From Chrysemys picta bellii (taxonomy: Eukaryota; Chordata; Testudines; Emydidae), in assembly GCF_011386835.1 (NCBI RefSeq), contig NC_088791.1, positions 125,712,943 to 125,776,942 on the forward strand: DNA of 64,000 nt, given 5' to 3'. Each line of letters begins with the position of its first letter. Position 1 is the first letter of the stretch. A program made the translations under genes and the position numbers. Positions 22,597 through 32,882 of the stretch are shown here, one piece after another. The notes beneath the pieces were generated by a model. It saw nothing but the letters and a program-made list of their open reading frames with translations, was not told the DNA's origin and searched no databases.

Positions 22597-22883
22597 TAGG
22601 TCTAGGTCTACACTACCCGCCTGAATCGGCGGGTAGAAATCGACCTCTCGGGGATCGATTTATCGCGTCCCGTCGGGATGCGACAATCGATCCCCGAATC
22701 GACGCTCTTATTCCACCAGCGGAGGTGGGAGTAAGCGCCATCGACAGGAAGCCGCAAAGGTCGATTTTGCCGCCGTCCTCACAGCGGGGTAAGTCGGCTG
22801 CGATACGTCGAATTCAGCTACGCTATTCACGTAGCTGAATTTGCGTATCTTAAATCGACTCCCCCCTGTAGTGTAGATGTAGC
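22597..22883. mobile_element. CpG-rich multi-hairpin MITE
   Basis: The ends are roughly inverted: AGGTCTACACTA on the left and TAGTGTAGATGTAGCC on the right. The interior is a chain of stems: GGGGATCGATT with AATCGATCCCC (22648-22697) and AATTCAGCTACG with CGTAGCTGAATT (22811-22844). It keeps many CpGs in an AT-rich region. The TSD is unclear, so the superfamily is left open. The 88-90-aa frames inside are not genes. Confidence 0.7.
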
Positions 22884-23142
22884 CTAAGAGTTTTAATCCT
22901 TGTGCGGGCTTTATGGCCCTGATTCTGCAATGGGATCCACTAGCATGGGCTCCTGCACCCAAACAAAACCTCACTGAGTTCAGCAGAACTTTGCATGGTT
23001 ATAAGGGTCTGCCTACTTGGACCATTTATTTTTCCCTTTTAAAAGGAAAAAAAATTAAATGCAGTTCATGAGTGATAAATAGATGAGATAAATATCTATT
23101 TGCATGGTCTTTTTATTGTAGAAAATATTCAGATACCTTCAT

Positions 23143-23433
23143 GTGGAAAGATGGACACATTTTCTAAGGATGAGTACAAGCAGGTGGGAACGAAATCAGA
23201 AAGGCTCGGACACAAATGAGTTAGACCTAGCCAGGGAAAAAAAAGTGAATAAGACCAGATTCTGTAAATACATTAGTACCAAGAGAAAGACAAAGCAACG
23301 TGTAGGTCCTCTACTTAGCGGGGAAGGAGAGCTAATGATGCACAACATCAAGGAGGCTGTGTTCTTTAATGTTTATTTTCCTTCATTCTTCCTACTTCCT
23401 ACCTTTTTTACTAAAAAAATAAATTGTGACTAG
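23143..23433 (+). pseudogene. CR1 ORF2 remnant upstream of RT
   Basis: The longest open piece (96 aa) of the fossil above. It contains KVNKTRFCKYISTKRKTKQR and VGPLLSGEGELM, matching [13 protein letters not shown] and [12 protein letters not shown] in the 7575-9686 protein. It then degenerates. The Met start is accidental. Confidence 0.75.
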
Positions 23434-24545
23434 ATACTTAACACCGTATTAACAACAAGGAAGGAGGATGCAAGCCAGAATAGGGAAAGAACAGGTTAAA
23501 GAATATTTAGATAGGTTAGAAGTATTCAAGTCAGCAGGACCTAATTAAATTCATCCTGGGTACTTAAGGAACTTTTCCAAGTTCACTTCAGCTAGTTATA
23601 TTTGAGAACTAATGGAGGATGGGTGAGGTCCCAGAAGATTGGAGAAGGACAAACATAGTTTCTGTCTATTAAAGGGGAACAAAGAGGACCCCAGGAATTA
23701 TAGACCAGTCAGCCTAACATTGATACCTGGATAGGCTACTGGAACACATAATTAAAGAATTAATTTGTAAGCACCTAAAGGATAATAGGGCTATAAGTAA
23801 TAGCCAGCATGGATTTGTCAAGAACAAATCATGTCAAACCAGCCTAATTTCCTTCTTTGACATGGTCACTGGCCTAGTGAATAGGGAGAAGCAGTAGATG
23901 TGATATATCTTGATTTTAGTAAGGCTTTTGACACAGTCCCACATGACATTCTCATAAGCAAACAAGGGAAATGTGGTCTAAAGATGAAAACACTATAAGG
24001 TGGGTGCAAAAATGGTTCACTGTCAAATTAGGGGGACATATCTAGTGAGGCTCCCCTCATGAATCTATCCTGGATCCCATACTACTCAATATTTTAATTA
24101 ATGGCTTGGATAATGGAGTGGAGAGTATGCTTATAAAATCTGTGACTGACACCAAGCTGGGAGGGGTTTCTAGCACTGCAGAAGACAGGATTAGAAATTC
24201 AAAATGACCTTGACAAATTGGAGAATTGGTTTGAAATTAACAAGAGGAAATTCAATAAAGACAAGTGCAAACTACAACACTTAGGAAGAAAGAAAATCAT
24301 ATTCAGTTTGTGATCCACTATAAACCCCAGATCCTTATAGGCAGTATTATTCCCTAGCCAGTTATTCCCCGTTTTGTAGTTGTGCATTTGATTTTCTTTC
24401 TTCCTAAGTGTTGTGGCAAATATCCTGAGGTGAATTAGCAGGAATGTTGTATCTAAGATATAGGAGGTAATGGTCCTGTTCTACTCAGCCCTGTGAGGCC
24501 TCAGCTGAAGTATTGTGTTTAGTTCTGAATCAACTGGGCAAATTC
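23145..24545 (+). mobile_element. Old CR1 LINE with internal inversion
   Basis: A plus-strand CR1 ORF2 fossil running from the post-endonuclease linker through the RT to the C-terminus. Recognisable pieces are CCAGGAATTATAGACCAGTC (NYRPVS), CAGCATGGATTTGTCAAG (QHGFVK), motif A near 23910 ([13 protein letters not shown]) and, near 24490, the segment for PQLKYCVQF. Motif C near 24135 is destroyed (SVTDTKLG). Between 24274 and 24414 a segment runs backwards (see findings). Many stops and frameshifts are present. Confidence 0.85.
24274..24414. repeat. 26-bp perfect inverted repeat inside CR1
   Basis: Positions 24274-24299 and 24389-24414 are exact reverse complements (26 of 26). The 89-bp spacer reads as CR1 only on the minus strand: NNWLGNNTAYKDLGFIVDH within the frame 24199-24387. 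CR1 resumes on the plus strand from about 24417. Confidence 0.9.
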
Positions 24546-24548
24546 AAG

Positions 24549-24645
24549 GTGAGTTTGTGGAATGTTTCAGTTGACCAGAATCTACTTTATTTTGGAGGAA
24601 AATGTTTTGGCTGAAAAATTTCACCCAGCTCTACTCCTAACTTCT
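24549..24645 (-). mobile_element. AT-rich TIR element fragment
   Basis: The right end CACCCAGCTCTACTCC is the complement of the TAGAGCTGG terminus. The body GGAAAATGTTTTGGCTGAAAA fits the AT-rich family at 49462-50745. Only one end is visible. Confidence 0.45.
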
Positions 24646-24734
24646 AATCTTAGCTCTGAAATCAAATTAAGGTCTTATCCAAAGTCCCCTGAAGTCAATA
24701 GGAGGTGGTACTTCAATGGGCTATGGATCATGTC

Positions 24735-24880
24735 CTTGTTGAGCAGCCGTGGATGAGTCACATAACTTCTCTGTGCAAGTGTTTACTACCTGTAAAATGT
24801 GGGATCACTACTTATTTATTGACCCACGGGAAGATCACTCAATGTGCGGAAAACACTTTGAAATTGCGGAGTGCTAAGAA
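24735..24880 (+). repeat. Degenerate MIR-like SINE
   Basis: GGATGAGTCACATAACTTCT, CTACCTGTAAAATGTGGGAT and GAAAACACTTTGAAAT follow the order of the MIR CORE and tail. It is very diverged. Confidence 0.4.
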
Positions 24881-25833
24881 AATGAAATCTATTTTCCATA
24901 TCACCAAAATTACTCTGCTGTTTTGACCAATTCATGTAAAATTGTATCTTCCCCCTCAGTTGGCAAAATAAATATTGGGTTAATGATGAGCTCCTGAATT
25001 ATATTTCCTGTGCAGTAAATCTTCTTAATACTGTTTTGGAAAAAATATATTTTAATTGTTTCATTACAAGGCATGACAAGAAAATGCACTTTGAGGGCTA
25101 TTATAGTATATGGAATATAGTATATTATAGCACTGTTTCAGGACAGAATTTGTAAAAGTATGAGCCCATCCAAGGAATGATATACATGAAAATGTGCTAT
25201 GTGGTATTTCCTAGGGAACCTGATCTAATTTCCCAATTATTAGATCCCTAATCTCAAAAATCTTTTGTTTTGTTTTTATGATCACAGTAGAATCGTATGT
25301 TCATCTCCCTGTAGGAGATGCTAGGATATTTTTCCATCATTGATTATAATCATTCATCTGTAAAAGCAGCTGATGGAATCCACACTCCCCCCATTTTTCG
25401 ATTTGAAAAGAAAATGTAACAGTTCTATGTTTTCCAAGTAAATGTTTGTGATGCAAAACAATTATACTGCACATCATTCATACAACTATGGCACAACACA
25501 CAGCACTGATAACACTGCAGAAAATCTGAAAGTATTGGCACTTGCTAGTGTGACACCTGCCCTCTTGACAGAGACACTAGGGACTGAATCAGGGATCTCC
25601 AGAGCTAAAAGCACAAGCTACTACAGCTCTTTTGCCAGGGGCTCTATCTGTTCATATCCTTTGTGCATTGGCACAGAGGGAGACCGGTTACACACATTCA
25701 CCACTTGGTTACACTAGCAAATCTGCAATACTATGCAGAATATATTATAACTTGATTTTTTTTTTTTTTGGTAGAAGACAATATCTTTTCAAACAAAAGA
25801 TTATGAGTAGGCAGCATTCAACTTTACACTTAC
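24881..25833. other. Non-genic DNA; possible SINE-like scrap
   Basis: Positions 25575-25640 (GGGACTGAATCAGGGATCTC, then CAGAGCTAAAAGCACAAGC) look like the complement of a tRNA-derived head but are too short to assign. Otherwise nothing. Confidence 0.35.
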
Positions 25834-25846
25834 AGAATGCAATTAG

Positions 25847-26260
25847 TTTCAGAGGGGTAGCCATGTTAGTCTGTTTCAGCAAAAACACCAAGGAGTCTTG
25901 TGGCACCTTAAAGACTAACAAATTTATTAGAGCATAAGCTTTCGTGGGCTATGACCCACTTCTTCAGATGTTTGGAATGAAAATTACAGTAGGCAGGCAT
26001 AAATATACAGCACAAGAAAAGATAGGAGTTGCCTTACCAAGTGGGGGGTCAATAACAAGTTGACAAGAAGGTGTGAATGTCAACAGAGTAAACATTACTT
26101 TTTGTAGTGCTAACAATGCCAATTCCATCAGGGTGGATGGCCCATACTCAACAGTTGATGGGAGATTACTTCTTGCACTACAAAAAGTGAGTCGTAGCCC
26201 CCGAAAGCTTACGCTCTAATAAATTTGTTAGTCTTTAAGGTGCCACAAGACTCCTGGTTG
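25847..26260 (+). mobile_element. Fold-back SINE-like element, long copy
   Basis: It starts TTTCAGAGGGGTAGCCATG and ends in CCACAAGACTCCTGGTTG. A perfect 13-bp TSD AGAATGCAATTAG flanks it (25834-25846, 26261-26273). Arms of about 55 bp around AGACTAACAAATTTATTAGA are repeated in inverted form near the right end. The about 250-bp loop holds a second, inner inverted repeat (ACTTTTTGTAGTGC at 26097; GCACTACAAAAAGT at 26175). It has no coding potential. The long TSD suggests LINE-type insertion rather than cut-and-paste. Confidence 0.85.
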
Positions 26261-26431
26261 AGAATGCAATTAGTACATTTCTTTTTTTCTCCTGGGACGA
26301 AGGTGAAGGAAGATTGAGGCTGCACAAGTACCTATAGAATATGGAAGTGAAAACCCAGAGCAATCTTGAAATTAAGACACCTTATTGCTTTGGCTTTCCT
26401 CAATCTACTTGCATAACTCAGACCTGAAATA

Positions 26432-26617
26432 CACCTCTACTCCGATAGAACGCTGTCCTTGGGAGCCAAAAAATCATACCGCATTATAGGTGAAACCGCT
26501 TATATCGAACTTGCTTTGATCCGCTGGAATGCGCAGCCCCGCCCCTCGGAGCACTGCTTTACCGCATTATATCCGAATTCGTGTTATATTGGGTCACGTT
26601 ATATCGGGGTAGAGGTG
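26432..26617. mobile_element. Tigger/mariner-like MITE, TA target site
   Basis: The inverted ends CACCTCTACTCCGATAGAAC and GTTATATCGGGGTAGAGGTG are flanked by TA on both sides (26430-26431, 26618-26619). Inner repeats of ATATCGAA, CCGCATTATA and ATATCCGAA mirror each other. The end sequence and TA duplication fit Tc1/mariner, pogo/Tigger branch. At 186 bp it has no transposase. Confidence 0.75.
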
Positions 26618-26621
26618 TACT

Positions 26622-26744
26622 TAGGGTGACCAGACAGCAAGTGTGAAAAATCGGGACGGGGGTGGGGGGTAATAGGAGCCTATATAAGAAAAAGACCCAA
26701 AAATCGGGACTGTCCCTATAAAATCGGGACATCTGGTCACCCTA
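26622..26744. mobile_element. 123-bp hAT MITE, intact copy
   Basis: The ends TAGGGTGACCAGA and TCTGGTCACCCTA are exact inverted repeats. The TSD GGTGTACT is perfect (26614-26621, 26745-26752). The interior AAAATCGGGAC phrases also mirror each other. It is the same family, in reverse orientation, as 39316-39911. Confidence 0.93.
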
Positions 26745-26754
26745 GGTGTACTAC

Positions 26755-27700
26755 CAAGTGTTATGGAGGGTAGTAAGTGATTTCTCAAGAATCAATTTTG
26801 TAGGTGTGTCAGGTGGTACTTACAGAATGGCAATATTGTATAAATTGAACATTTGCCCCCTCCAGCATTTTGGCTGGTAAGAGATCAGATGTCACACACC
26901 TAAAATACCAGTGAGGCACAGCACAGAAGATGTAATCCCATTGTTGGGAGAGTTTTCATTAAACCATGAAGGAGGGAGCAAGAAAGGAACATAGTGGTGG
27001 CTGAATGAATTGCATATAAGCTTTCCTCATCACCTTCAAAGAAAGAGAAATAACCTGGAAGAAACAGATGATGATTCTTAAAGCAACATCACTGGATTCA
27101 GTGTTTTTACTTTACTTGCTGTGTAACTCTACTGAAATTAAAGGGAGTTTTGCCATTCATTTCCAGGAGACCAGGATTTCACCCTATGTTATCTCTCTAG
27201 CCTTCTTCCTCCTGCCTCTGTACTTCCTGTTAGATACTTGCCATGTCCACAAGATGGCACTATGCCACAACTCTCATGATGGAAAGTCCTCCTATGACAC
27301 ATCTTTCAGGGAGTAAGACATAACATGCCATTAGATACAAATATTAAACACTAATATAGATGAATTCCGTTAATAAAGTCATTTAATCCTGCCTAGATGT
27401 TTAACAGTAGAGATTTTGTTTCGAGCATCCAGAAGTATTCTGTACATGCAGTGGCATTCACTGCATTCTTTAAAAACACTTGATGCTGTGATTCTAACAT
27501 TTAAGGAAGGCCAGAAAATATATTTAAATCTGTGCAAATGCATAAGAAATTTGACTTGTAAATTTGACACAGGTAATCTAGCTTGGGTCTCTCAGTGGAC
27601 CTGAATCAGTGTTGGAGCTTAACATTTTAAAGTATTTCTGACAGGTTATTCTCATTCTACCTCCTGTATGCATGGATCTGGTTAGATAGGTGGTTTCTGT
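26755..27700. other. Non-genic DNA; one weak CTCF-like site
   Basis: No gene is visible. CCACAAGATGGCACTA at about 27247-27262 resembles a CTCF site with one core mismatch. Open frames of up to 82 aa have no motif. Confidence 0.4.
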
Positions 27701-27704
27701 CAGC

Positions 27705-28165
27705 AGATCAGTTGTAGGCAGTCAGCCTAGTGGTCAGAGCAGGAGTCAGGGTCAGGACTCAGAGCTGAGGGTCAGAACTAGAGTCAAAGTCTGAATGCCA
27801 GAGAGCCAAGGGTTGAGGCAGACCCTAGGTCAGAGCTGAGGATCAGAACCAGAGTCAGGAAAGAAAGGAGAAGGGCTGGTTCTGAGTCAGGAACAAGATG
27901 GGAACAAGACTGGGTGCAGGGCAGGATCTAGGCTGAAGCAGTGGAGGAGCAAAGCAGAAGGAGGGCTTGGAGAGGAGCACAGGGAGATAGAGTACATGGG
28001 CATATGCATTTATCAGCCAGCTAGCTGCTGCTGCTGCTAGGTTTAAAAACTGGCCTGCTGGCTTCTTTAGCCAATCAGCTAGGACAGTCCATCAGGTAGC
28101 CTAGCTGGCTCATTAGGGCATCAGAAGTATTGATCAGGCACAGCTGAGGGCCTTACTACTGGCGG
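27705..28165 (+). repeat. GTCAG-rich tandem-like repeat, possible LTR piece
   Basis: GAGCTGAGGGTCAGAACTAG (about 27765) recurs as GAGCTGAGGATCAGAACCAG (about 27833) within a run of GGTCAG/AGTCAGG words up to about 27910. It is followed by a CTG microsatellite at 28027 and CCAATCAGCT. The layout is like the U3 region of turtle LTRs, but no ends were found. Confidence 0.4.
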
Positions 28166-28169
28166 TTTC

Positions 28170-28578
28170 ACTGAGAGAAAAACTAATACGGATAAGTAAT
28201 ACAAACAAAATAATGTAAGTGTCTGATGAAAATAGGCATTTCCAAATGGTCGGTCTGAATATATTTCACTGTGTTTTTAGAATGTAAATATATTCCACTA
28301 AGCGGAGCCTCAATTTCATTCTTTTTCCTTTTTGTAGATTTTAAGATTCATTTGGTTGAGCTGCAAGTTACAGACCCTGACAGCTTCCAATTCACTGATT
28401 AGACCCTTGATTTTGCTAAACCTGCTTAGCATAAATCTTATCAAATCAAGTCACAGAGAAAACCCCATTTATAATTAGGGCCTATTGGAAACAAGCAAGG
28501 TTGGGTTTTTTTGTCTGAGATAATTTAACTTAATCCATTCTTTAGAAGGAGGTGATATATTTCTAAATATATTTCTGC
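28170..28578. other. Non-genic AT-rich DNA
   Basis: No gene, repeat or motif recognised. Confidence 0.4.
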
Positions 28579-28579
28579 A

Positions 28580-29056
28580 GGCGGGGGGCGCTCCGGAGGC
28601 ACAGCGCTTGGCAAGGGGGGGGAGCTCTGGGAGGGCTCCGGCGGCGCTCGGCGGGGGCGGGCTCCGGCGGCGCGGCACTCGGCGGGGAGGGGCAGCGCAG
28701 GGCTCGGGGCTCGGCGCTCGGGGGGGGGGTTCAGCGGCGCTCGGCACGGGGGGGGTGGGCTCCGGCGCGCGGCGCTCGGCGGGGGGGCGGCGCTGGAGGG
28801 GGGTTCCGACGGCGCTCGTTAGGGGGCAGGCTCCGGCGGCGCAGGGCTCGGCGCTCGGGGGGGGGGGTCCGGCGGCACTCAGAGCAGGGGGGGTGGGCTC
28901 TGGCGCGCAGCGGGGGGCGGCGCGGGGGGGGGTTCCGGCGGCACTCGGCGGGGGGCGGCGCGGCTCTCGGCTGGGGGGGGCAGGGCGGCGGGAGGGCTCG
29001 GGGGGCGGCGCTTTTTTTTGCTGCTTGGGGCAGCAAAAAAGGTAGAGCCGGCCCTG
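28580..29056. mobile_element. GC-rich minisatellite ending in a hAT terminus
   Basis: About 430 bp of imperfect units built from GGCGCTCGGCGGGGG and GGCTCCGGCGGCGC end in CTGCTTGGGGCAGCAAAAAA and GAGCCGGCCCTG. The last phrase is the right TIR of the CAGGGCCGGCTC hAT family (39380, 42674, 56769). No left TIR or TSD is found. Open frames on both strands (145 and 202 aa, Gly/Ala- or Pro/Arg-rich) are translations of the repeat. Confidence 0.8.
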
Positions 29057-29194
29057 GCTCAAACAAATCCTTTTATCGCACACTCCTAAACTTTGCAGTG
29101 TTCATAATCCAGATGTGAATTTTGTAGATGGTCCCAAATCTGTAAATAGACTGAACCAAAAACTTAGGTCCAAACACTGATCTGAATTATGTGG

Positions 29195-29391
29195 TTTCAG
29201 AGTAGCAGCCGTGTTAGTCTGTATCCGCAAAAAGAAGAACAGGAGTACTTGTGGCACCTTAGAGACTAACAAATTTATTAGAGCATAAGCTTTCGTGCAT
29301 CCGAAGAAGTGGGCTGTAGTCCACGAAAGCTTATGCTCTAATAAATTTGTTAGTCTCTAAGGTGCCACAAGTACTTCTGTTCTTTTTTTTT
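29195..29391 (+). mobile_element. Fold-back SINE-like element, short copy
   Basis: It starts TTTCAGAGTAGCAGCCGTG and ends in a T run. The TSD AATTATGTGG is perfect (29185-29194, 29392-29401). Arms 29245-29297 and 29322-29374 are exact 53-bp inverted repeats around a 24-nt loop, and the pairing continues outward with few mismatches to near the T run. Same family as 25847-26260. Confidence 0.9.
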
Positions 29392-29401
29392 AATTATGTG
29401 G

Positions 29402-31900
29402 CTTGATCTTAAATCAAAATATCAGATATAGAGGGGCAATGGGTTTTTTTTGAAATCTTTATATTTGCACAATTTTCTGTGCATATTAATTTGCATTATA
29501 TATATGGGATTTGTAGGCATACATGGATGCCAGATTGAAGCTGCTTTGAAAATATGGCTATATTCATACTCATCATTGTAGACTAACCTTTTAATAACTT
29601 TAGCAAAGAGTTGTGCATGTTTGCATATGAGTACACACATACACATGCCAGACTGAACTCCTCAAGAAACATTTCCATCACCAGTTACTTTCCTCCTATG
29701 ACAGTAGTTTGCATGCGGCATTTAAGAAGCATTTAAGTTTAGACTTGCTGCTAAACCAAACCACAGAGTAAAATGGTATAAAGCTATCTTTCCTGCCTGT
29801 GCAATAGACCATCACTTGAAAAAAACCTTCTCTCTATTTTGTTCAGCTAAATGTCCCACAGTTTTGTTTTTTATATGAAAACATTGTTTATTACTGCCTG
29901 CACACATGCAATATTCTGGATCTCAAGACACTTTTTCCACTGATTACTAGTCAGAAAAAATATTTGTAGGTTAGGATACTAACTCCCCAAATTAAAAATC
30001 AAATCCATATCAAATATATGTTACAACCCTTACAGGAACAAGTGAAATGTGAGCAAAATTATGAGAAATTTGCACACTTTCTTAAGTGCATCACTTCCCT
30101 GAAGTCTGTACTTGCACAAAACACTAATTGAAGTTTTGCCTGAGTGAAAAAATAACTACTTCAGGATTTGTCCCTATGTGAATTGCAAACAGAGAAAGCT
30201 GTAGGCTAAGACTTGCATAAGTGACAAGTGATTTGAGGTGCCCAACTTGAGACACCTTAAAGGGCCCAATGCCTCCACTCTTTAAAAAAACAAGCTCCTT
30301 TAATGCATTTCCATTCAGGCACTCAAAATTGAGTCGAACAAAATCTCAGCTATAATTTTCAAAAGCAACTTGAGAGCCTGATCCTTCTTCCACTAAAGTC
30401 AATGAGCAAGGTTCCATTGACTTAGTAGGAATTAGGTCCCTAACTGCTTCTTTTACATTGTTACATGGTTAAAAATATTTCTATCAGTAATAATCAAAAT
30501 GTATAGATAGGCAAAGTAAGAAAAAATGCTGCTTGAAAACTTACTAGAGTTTGATTTAAGGATCCTTATTTTGTATATTTTGATATGTGATGTTGACAAT
30601 TGGTGTTTTAATGGTTAAAGATTTCACTTTTTGAATCTCAACATCTACTGTGATTAAATCATTATTGTCTGACACACACACACTCATAGCTTCCCACAAT
30701 GTGACAATGTAAATTGATAAAAATAAATAAAATGCTTAAACTTACATTGATATTATCCAAATTACAAATTCACAACATTCTACAGTAAAGAAAATAAAAA
30801 TCAAATTCTATCAAGTCTATGCACACACCCCACTTGAGTAATTCTCTGCTTTGAGTCTGGATTGGATAGAGAGCTCAAAATGAATGATGAATAATTGAGA
30901 ACTCCACTGTATTAATCATGTAGATAGAGGAAAATGTACATTAAAATCCATATTAACTGATCTCGCATTTCATACTTCCCTACTGACACTTGGGCAGTAG
31001 AGTACAGCTCTGATCAAGGCTCTCATAATTCAGGTCAGCTAAAAGCTGCTAATCTTTTTTTATTTACCTGAGCCCCAATGAGACACTGAACTCAAAGTTC
31101 CTTTTCCCTTTCTTTAAGAAACGCAGACACCTGCAAATATACAAGACGATGTCAAAAGTCATGCGCTTCTTTCCTAGCCTGGGATGCTGACATTCAGATG
31201 TCACACATTCAATGCCACCTCTCCGATCAAATGCCAGCTGGTGTGATAAGGAGAAACCTTACATATGTTAAACACAAAATGATTTGTAATGCTTTGCTGT
31301 TCCATTTCAGTTGTCTTTTCACAGGAAGGATTTTTTTCACCCCTTTCCTGTAGTCAATGGATTTTCCAAGTACATAGGTTTTCCCTTGATGCTTAGGAGC
31401 AAAGACAGGAACAGACAGTTGTAATAATCTATCAAGATGCAGTAAGAAATCCTTACTGAATTACATCCTAAAATTACTGAAAAACGAGTGATGAGCTGGC
31501 TGGATTAAAGTGCCTTTTCATTCAGATTCTCAGATTTTAAAAAGCCAGTCATCATGTATATAAAAATAGATACAGGGGGCTACAGAGAATTCCAAACACT
31601 TTCATTTAAACAGTGAACAAAATCCTTTTGCTGCATGAGCATTTTGACTGTTTTCTTTGTGCCCGAGTGTGTGTTCTTGAATTCAGTGAAGTCTTATCTG
31701 CCCAGCCCATTGCCATGGGCTATGCTGGAACAAAGCACAGACATAGTATCAAACAGGGTGAAGAAAGGATAGAAATTATGTGTTCACAGCCCCCATACAG
31801 GTTGTGTTCTCTCAAGGTCTGGAAACCACAATGGTGTTAGCTTTCTAAAAACCTTAAGCTGGATGGGGGGAGGTAGGGAGGGCAGGCAATTAGAAACCAC
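29402..31900. other. Non-genic AT-rich DNA with one fold-back remnant
   Basis: No gene is visible. Positions 30236-30430 hold phrases of an old palindromic repeat (GAGAGCCTGATCCTTCTTCC, then TAAAGTCAATGAGC and CCATTGACTT). There is a short CA tract at 30673. The longest frame is 74 aa, with no motif. Confidence 0.5.
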
Positions 31901-31909
31901 AGAAATCCG

Positions 31910-32055
31910 GGGAAACCTTTCCACAGGCTCTAGAGCAGGATGCTGGGAGTCAGCGTGGCTGGGTTCTACCCCTGGCTCTGCTACTTACTCATTGTTTTAT
32001 GGAAGATGCTCAGCCTCTGCCAGTCTTAGTTTACCTTTCTGTAAAAAGGGGTGAC
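31910..32055 (+). repeat. MIR-like SINE
   Basis: GGATGCTGGGAGTCAGCGTG, CTGGGTTCTACCCCTGGCTC, TGCTACTTACTC and GTTTACCTTTCTGTAAAAAG give the MIR head and CORE in order. The tail is missing. Confidence 0.6.
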
Positions 32056-32202
32056 CAGGGCCACTGAGGAACCACTGATTAAGGGACCAAGTTTGTGAGG
32101 TTTGAGCACTCTTATTTCCCAGCCCCTCACAGTACCAGGGCCTAAAATAGCACATCTTGCAAGCAGAATTAAGAACATAAGAACAGCCATACTTGGGCAG
32201 AC

Positions 32203-32338
32203 CAGGAGCGCTGCCAGCTTTTCTGCTGCCCTAGGCGGTGGAAGGTCCCGCCGCCGAAATACCGCTGTGGTCGCCGCCCCCCAAATTGTAGCGCCCTAGG
32301 AGACCGCCTAGGTCGCCTAATGGGTTGTGCCAGCCCTG
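32203..32338. mobile_element. 136-bp hAT MITE inside CR1
   Basis: The ends are CAGGAGCGCTGCCAGC and a complementary GTGCCAGCCCTG. The flanks GGGCAGAC (32195-32202) and GGTCAGAC (32339-32346) match at 7 of 8. The inner GCCCTAGGCGG and CCGCCTAGG repeats mirror each other. Confidence 0.8.
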
Positions 32339-32438
32339 GGTCAGACCAATGGTCCATCTAGCCCAGTATCCTGACAGTGGCCAATGTCAGATACTTAAGA
32401 GGGAATGAACAGAACAGGGCAAATTAAGAAATGATCCA

Positions 32439-32882
32439 CCGGCGCTCAGCGGGGGGGGTTCTGGTGGTGCAGCGCTCGGCAGGGAGGGGTTTGGCAGCGC
32501 GGTGCTCGGCGGGGAGGGGTTCGGCAGCGCTCCGCGCGGGGGGGGGGTTCGGCAGCGCGGCGCTCTGGGATGTTCGGCGGAACGGTGCTCAGCGGGGGTT
32601 TCGGCAGCGCGGCACTCGCGGGGGGCGGGGGTGTTCAGCGGCGCAGCACTCCACGGGGGGTGTTCAGCAGCGCTCCACGCGGGGACGTTCAGCAGCACTG
32701 TGCTCAGCGGGGGGCGGGGGCTGTTCGGTGGCGCGGCGCTCGGCAGGGGGGGTTTCGGCGGTGCAGCACTCGGTGGGGGGGGTGTTTCGGCGGAACGGAG
32801 TGGCGCTGGGAGGGGGGATGTTACGGCAGGGCGGCGCTTTTTTTTGCTGCTTGGGGCATCAAAAAAGTTAGAGCCGGCCCTG
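32439..32882. mobile_element. Second GC-rich minisatellite/hAT-end element, in CR1
   Basis: Units like GGCGCTCAGCGGGGGG and TTCGGCAGCGCGG repeat to about 32830. Then come TTTTTTTTGCTGCTTGGGGC and GAGCCGGCCCTG, exactly as in 28580-29056. It has no left TIR. The CR1 sequence expected between ATGATCCA and CTTATAGACC (about 320 bp, judged from 21450-21770) is absent. Gly-rich frames of 103-146 aa are not genes. Confidence 0.8.

Noticed and set aside
28475..29083. Pro/Ala/Arg-rich 202-aa minus frame and Gly-rich 145-aa plus frame
   Set aside because: Both are translations of a GC-rich minisatellite. All frames are open because the units lack stops. No domain, start context or splice pattern.
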